Notes under the pieces: model-generated | Told to the model about the DNA's origin: nothing | What the model saw: the letters and a program-made list of their open reading frames with translations, nothing else | The model's database searches: none | NCBI RefSeq assembly: GCF_947495255.1 | Contig: NZ_CANLYI010000005.1 | Coordinates: 62,001 to 126,000, forward strand | DNA length: 64,000 nucleotides | Direction of reading: 5' to 3' | Source: an uncultured Winogradskyella sp. | GTDB taxonomy: Bacteria; Bacteroidota; Bacteroidia; Flavobacteriales; Flavobacteriaceae | Part shown: positions 62,489 through 64,000 of the stretch, piece by piece | How positions within the stretch are numbered: the stretch's first letter is position 1 | Layout: each line of letters begins with the position of its first letter | Made by a program: the position numbers and the translations under genes

Positions 62489-62496
62489 CAAATGTA
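62489..62496 (-). promoter_or_regulatory. -7 box TACATTTG before gpsA
   Basis: On the minus strand TACATTTGATAT matches TAnnTTTG, 25 bases upstream of the gpsA start. No TTG is found at -33. Confidence 0.4.
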
Positions 62497-62626
62497 AGGA
62501 AAATTTAGAGAATTATTAGCCATAATTCAGAGTCTTATTATATGTTGTCTAAGTCTATGTTTACTTGGCTTTATATGATTTTTATTGCGCTTAATGATAC
62601 ATTTTTTTAATCTTCTAAAGATTTTT

Positions 62627-62642
62627 TGGCACACGTTTTGAA
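62627..62642 (+). promoter_or_regulatory. Sigma-54-type promoter
   Basis: TGGCACACGTTTTGAA closely matches the sigma-54 consensus TGGCACN5TTGCW, with the -24 GG intact and the -12 GC changed to GA. It lies 35 bases upstream of the ATG at 62677. Its presence would imply control by an enhancer-binding activator. Confidence 0.6.
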
Positions 62643-62676
62643 ACTAAACATTGTATAACCTTAAAACCATAAGATT

Positions 62677-63627
62677 ATGAAAACTTTAAAACTACTATTA
62701 GGATTTGCATTTGTTGCAACATTATTTACATCATGTTATGTAGAAGAAACACATTATATAGATGAGCCTTCAATATCGTTAAATCAGTTATTAAATTCTT
62801 ACGATTTGTGGTACGTTAATATTAATGAAACTCAAGGTTATGGTGAAACACCATTTTTACAGGTAGCATTTACGGTTTCTTTTAGAAATGGTCTTATGTA
62901 TGCGAATAATAATTTAGTTGGTTTAGGAAGCCAAGGAAATGGTTATGGTGTAGAAATAGGAACTTATGACGCTTATGATATGGTTTTAGATATTAATCAC
63001 ATTATAGATGGTTACGATAGTTTTGATGTTTACCAAATTGATAATAATACCATTGAATTATATAATCCTTTTAACGATACGTCTTATTTTTTAGAGGGTT
63101 ACCAACGTTCTAATTTTGATTACGACTATGTGTTTTATGATAATATTCATTATTTCTTACAAGAATACGAAGCTTGGGAAAAAACATACACAAGTAATTT
63201 TGGAGCCTTAAATGACTTTGATAATGAGAATTATCTTCAGTTTTTATCTGGAGGAAATGATGATACTTTTAGAAGCTCTCAAGATGGCAACATATACAAT
63301 CCAGATAACATCTATTGGGATTTTACGGGAAGCTATGACGTTGGAAATGTATCAGGAAATATGTACGTAAAAACATTAACATTAGATTATGATTTCTTTG
63401 ACAATGAATTCTTTGAACTCAGCGTTATTGATGATAATACGGTAGAGTTGTTCCACTCAAATTCTGGTACAGTTTATGAATTTAAAGGAAAAGGATACAT
63501 ACAGTATTATAGAGATGCGCCTACGCAAGGTAAATCAGAGATACAATCTGACGAACTTAAAAAGCGTAAGCAAAAAACAAAGAAAGTAGAGAATACTAGA
63601 GAAAATACAAGAAACACTCAAAAATGA
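62677..63627 (+). CDS. Secreted lipoprotein of unknown function
   Basis: This is a 316-residue protein with a lipobox (FVATLFTSC, C20). The mature body is very rich in Y, D and N (SYDLWYVNINETQGYGETPF, NGYGVEIGTYDAYDMVLDIN, DTSYFLEGYQRSNFDYDYVF) and seems to hold two related beta domains: DNNTIELYNPFNDTSYFLEG and DDNTVELFHSNSGTVYEFKG are alike. A lysine- and arginine-rich tail (KKRKQKTKKVENTRENTRNT) ends it. The sigma-54-like promoter suggests regulated expression. No known family is recognised. Confidence 0.75.
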   Translation: MKTLKLLLGFAFVATLFTSCYVEETHYIDEPSISLNQLLNSYDLWYVNINETQGYGETPFLQVAFTVSFRNGLMYANNNLVGLGSQGNGYGVEIGTYDAYDMVLDINHIIDGYDSFDVYQIDNNTIELYNPFNDTSYFLEGYQRSNFDYDYVFYDNIHYFLQEYEAWEKTYTSNFGALNDFDNENYLQFLSGGNDDTFRSSQDGNIYNPDNIYWDFTGSYDVGNVSGNMYVKTLTLDYDFFDNEFFELSVIDDNTVELFHSNSGTVYEFKGKGYIQYYRDAPTQGKSEIQSDELKKRKQKTKKVENTRENTRNTQK

Positions 63628-63655
63628 TTTTGAATCATAAAATATAATATTAATT

Positions 63656-63775
63656 TGAGTGTTCCGTGTGACATTTAAAAAATAATAAAGGAGAACACAC
63701 GAAACTAAATTTTGGTTGGTTATTTAGTTTCAAAACGCTCAGATAAAACACTTGTTTTACTGAGCGTTTTCTTTT
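63656..63775 (+). other. Structured stretch with three hairpins
   Basis: After the lipoprotein gene there are an imperfect GTGTTC/GAACAC pair (63659-63698), a perfect GAAACTAAA/TTTAGTTTC hairpin (63701-63731) and a long AAAACGCTCA/TGAGCGTTTT hairpin (63732-63770) with T-rich tail. The last overlaps the 3' end of the minus-strand gene and is a probable bidirectional terminator. The rest could be a structured 3' UTR or small RNA. Confidence 0.4.
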
Positions 63776-64000
63776 TGTTTTGTAATATCGATACGTTCTT
63801 TTTGACTGTTTAGAATTGTTTTAGTCCATTGTTTATCATTAGGATTAACAGATAATAGTTTTAAAGTTAAGTTTGTCTCCTTCGATACCAATACCTTTTA
63901 AATCATCATTATGAATATCAAAATTAAATACAGGAGGATATTTTGAAGCATGAATGGTTTCGGTTTGATTAATGATACGGTTAACTTTTATGCCATAGTA
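63757..64000 (-). pseudogene. 3' end of an unidentified gene with an apparent frameshift (partial)
   Basis: Two minus-strand frames join into one protein if a base is removed near 63858-63868. The upper frame reads into the window (IHNDDLKGIGIEGDKLN) and meets a stop at 63845-63847. The lower frame continues LKLLSVNPNDKQWTKTILNS to a TAA at 63757-63759. The break lies in the T/A-rich CTTTAAAAC (minus strand). It could be a true mutation, a sequencing error or programmed slippage. The gene begins beyond the window and its family is not recognised. Confidence 0.5.

Noticed and set aside
62465-62491. N-terminal extension of GpsA
   Set aside because: Family members begin right before the YAVFGAGSWATA motif, which fits the ATG at 62464.

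Overview
The window is from a low-GC, marine-type member of the Bacteroidota, most likely Flavobacteriaceae. Supporting signs are type IX secretion (T9SS) C-terminal sorting domains, SusC-like/HmuR-like TonB receptors, DUF6090 proteins, the MoxR-DUF58-BatABCDE operon, GbsR regulators and TAnnTTTG-type -7 promoter boxes. I saw no rRNA, tRNA, CRISPR array, insertion sequence or prophage. The window is almost entirely protein coding, with operons separated by clear hairpin terminators. The genus cannot be fixed from the sequence alone.

Layout. 1-7.5 kb (minus strand): a monooxygenase-like small protein, a secreted SH3 protein, a small lipoprotein and a 1857-residue bacterial alpha-2-macroglobulin lipoprotein with an intact CLEQ thioester. 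7.8-12.3 kb (minus): a translationally coupled operon of five DUF6090 paralogues plus a TerB-like small protein. 12.6-20 kb (plus): an ALDH7-type aldehyde dehydrogenase, a lipoprotein/beta-barrel pair, an OmpA-like protein paired with a membrane-anchored helix-hairpin-helix protein, and a DUF1800/DUF1501 pair. 20.2-23.1 kb (minus): an AlbA_2/Schlafen-type ATP-binding protein, an SDR and an aldo/keto reductase. 23.2-33.2 kb (plus): a DUF4382-like lipoprotein and the full MoxR/Bat operon. 33.2-39.9 kb (plus): an inorganic-carbon module of two SulP transporters, two beta-carbonic anhydrases, a Usp protein and a DUF2490 outer-membrane protein. 39.9-51.6 kb: a haem/iron island with a minus-strand TonB receptor, two HmuY-like proteins and a T9SS VCBS-repeat protein, and a divergent plus-strand set of DUF6607, ankyrin, DUF2271, PepSY-flavoreductase and DUF6686 genes. 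51.6-54 kb: cvpA, a conserved small gene and pheS. 54-61.2 kb: a GbsR-type regulator, a complete RND efflux operon, a TetR regulator and an unknown gene. 61.4-64 kb: gpsA, a lipoprotein with a sigma-54-like promoter, and the frameshifted end of an unknown gene.

Best leads. (1) The haem island carries a shared palindrome (arms TTTAGAAT/ATTCTAAA, one-base centre) upstream of three separate minus-strand genes, including a VCBS protein with no known haem role. (2) Its DUF2271 protein has an ApbE-type flavinylation motif (DAITGAT) directly before a PepSY/flavodoxin/FNR reductase, which suggests a periplasmic flavin relay to haem or iron. (3) The DUF6090 array shares a near-identical membrane module with divergent exterior domains, and a 20-bp upstream element (19/20 identical) with the alpha-2-macroglobulin gene. 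(4) A perfect 9-6-9 palindrome overlaps the promoter of the efflux regulator. (5) Five copies of a degenerate repeat at an exact 14-bp period lie inside the MoxR/Bat operon. All functional statements rest on sequence reading and family knowledge; no searches were run.
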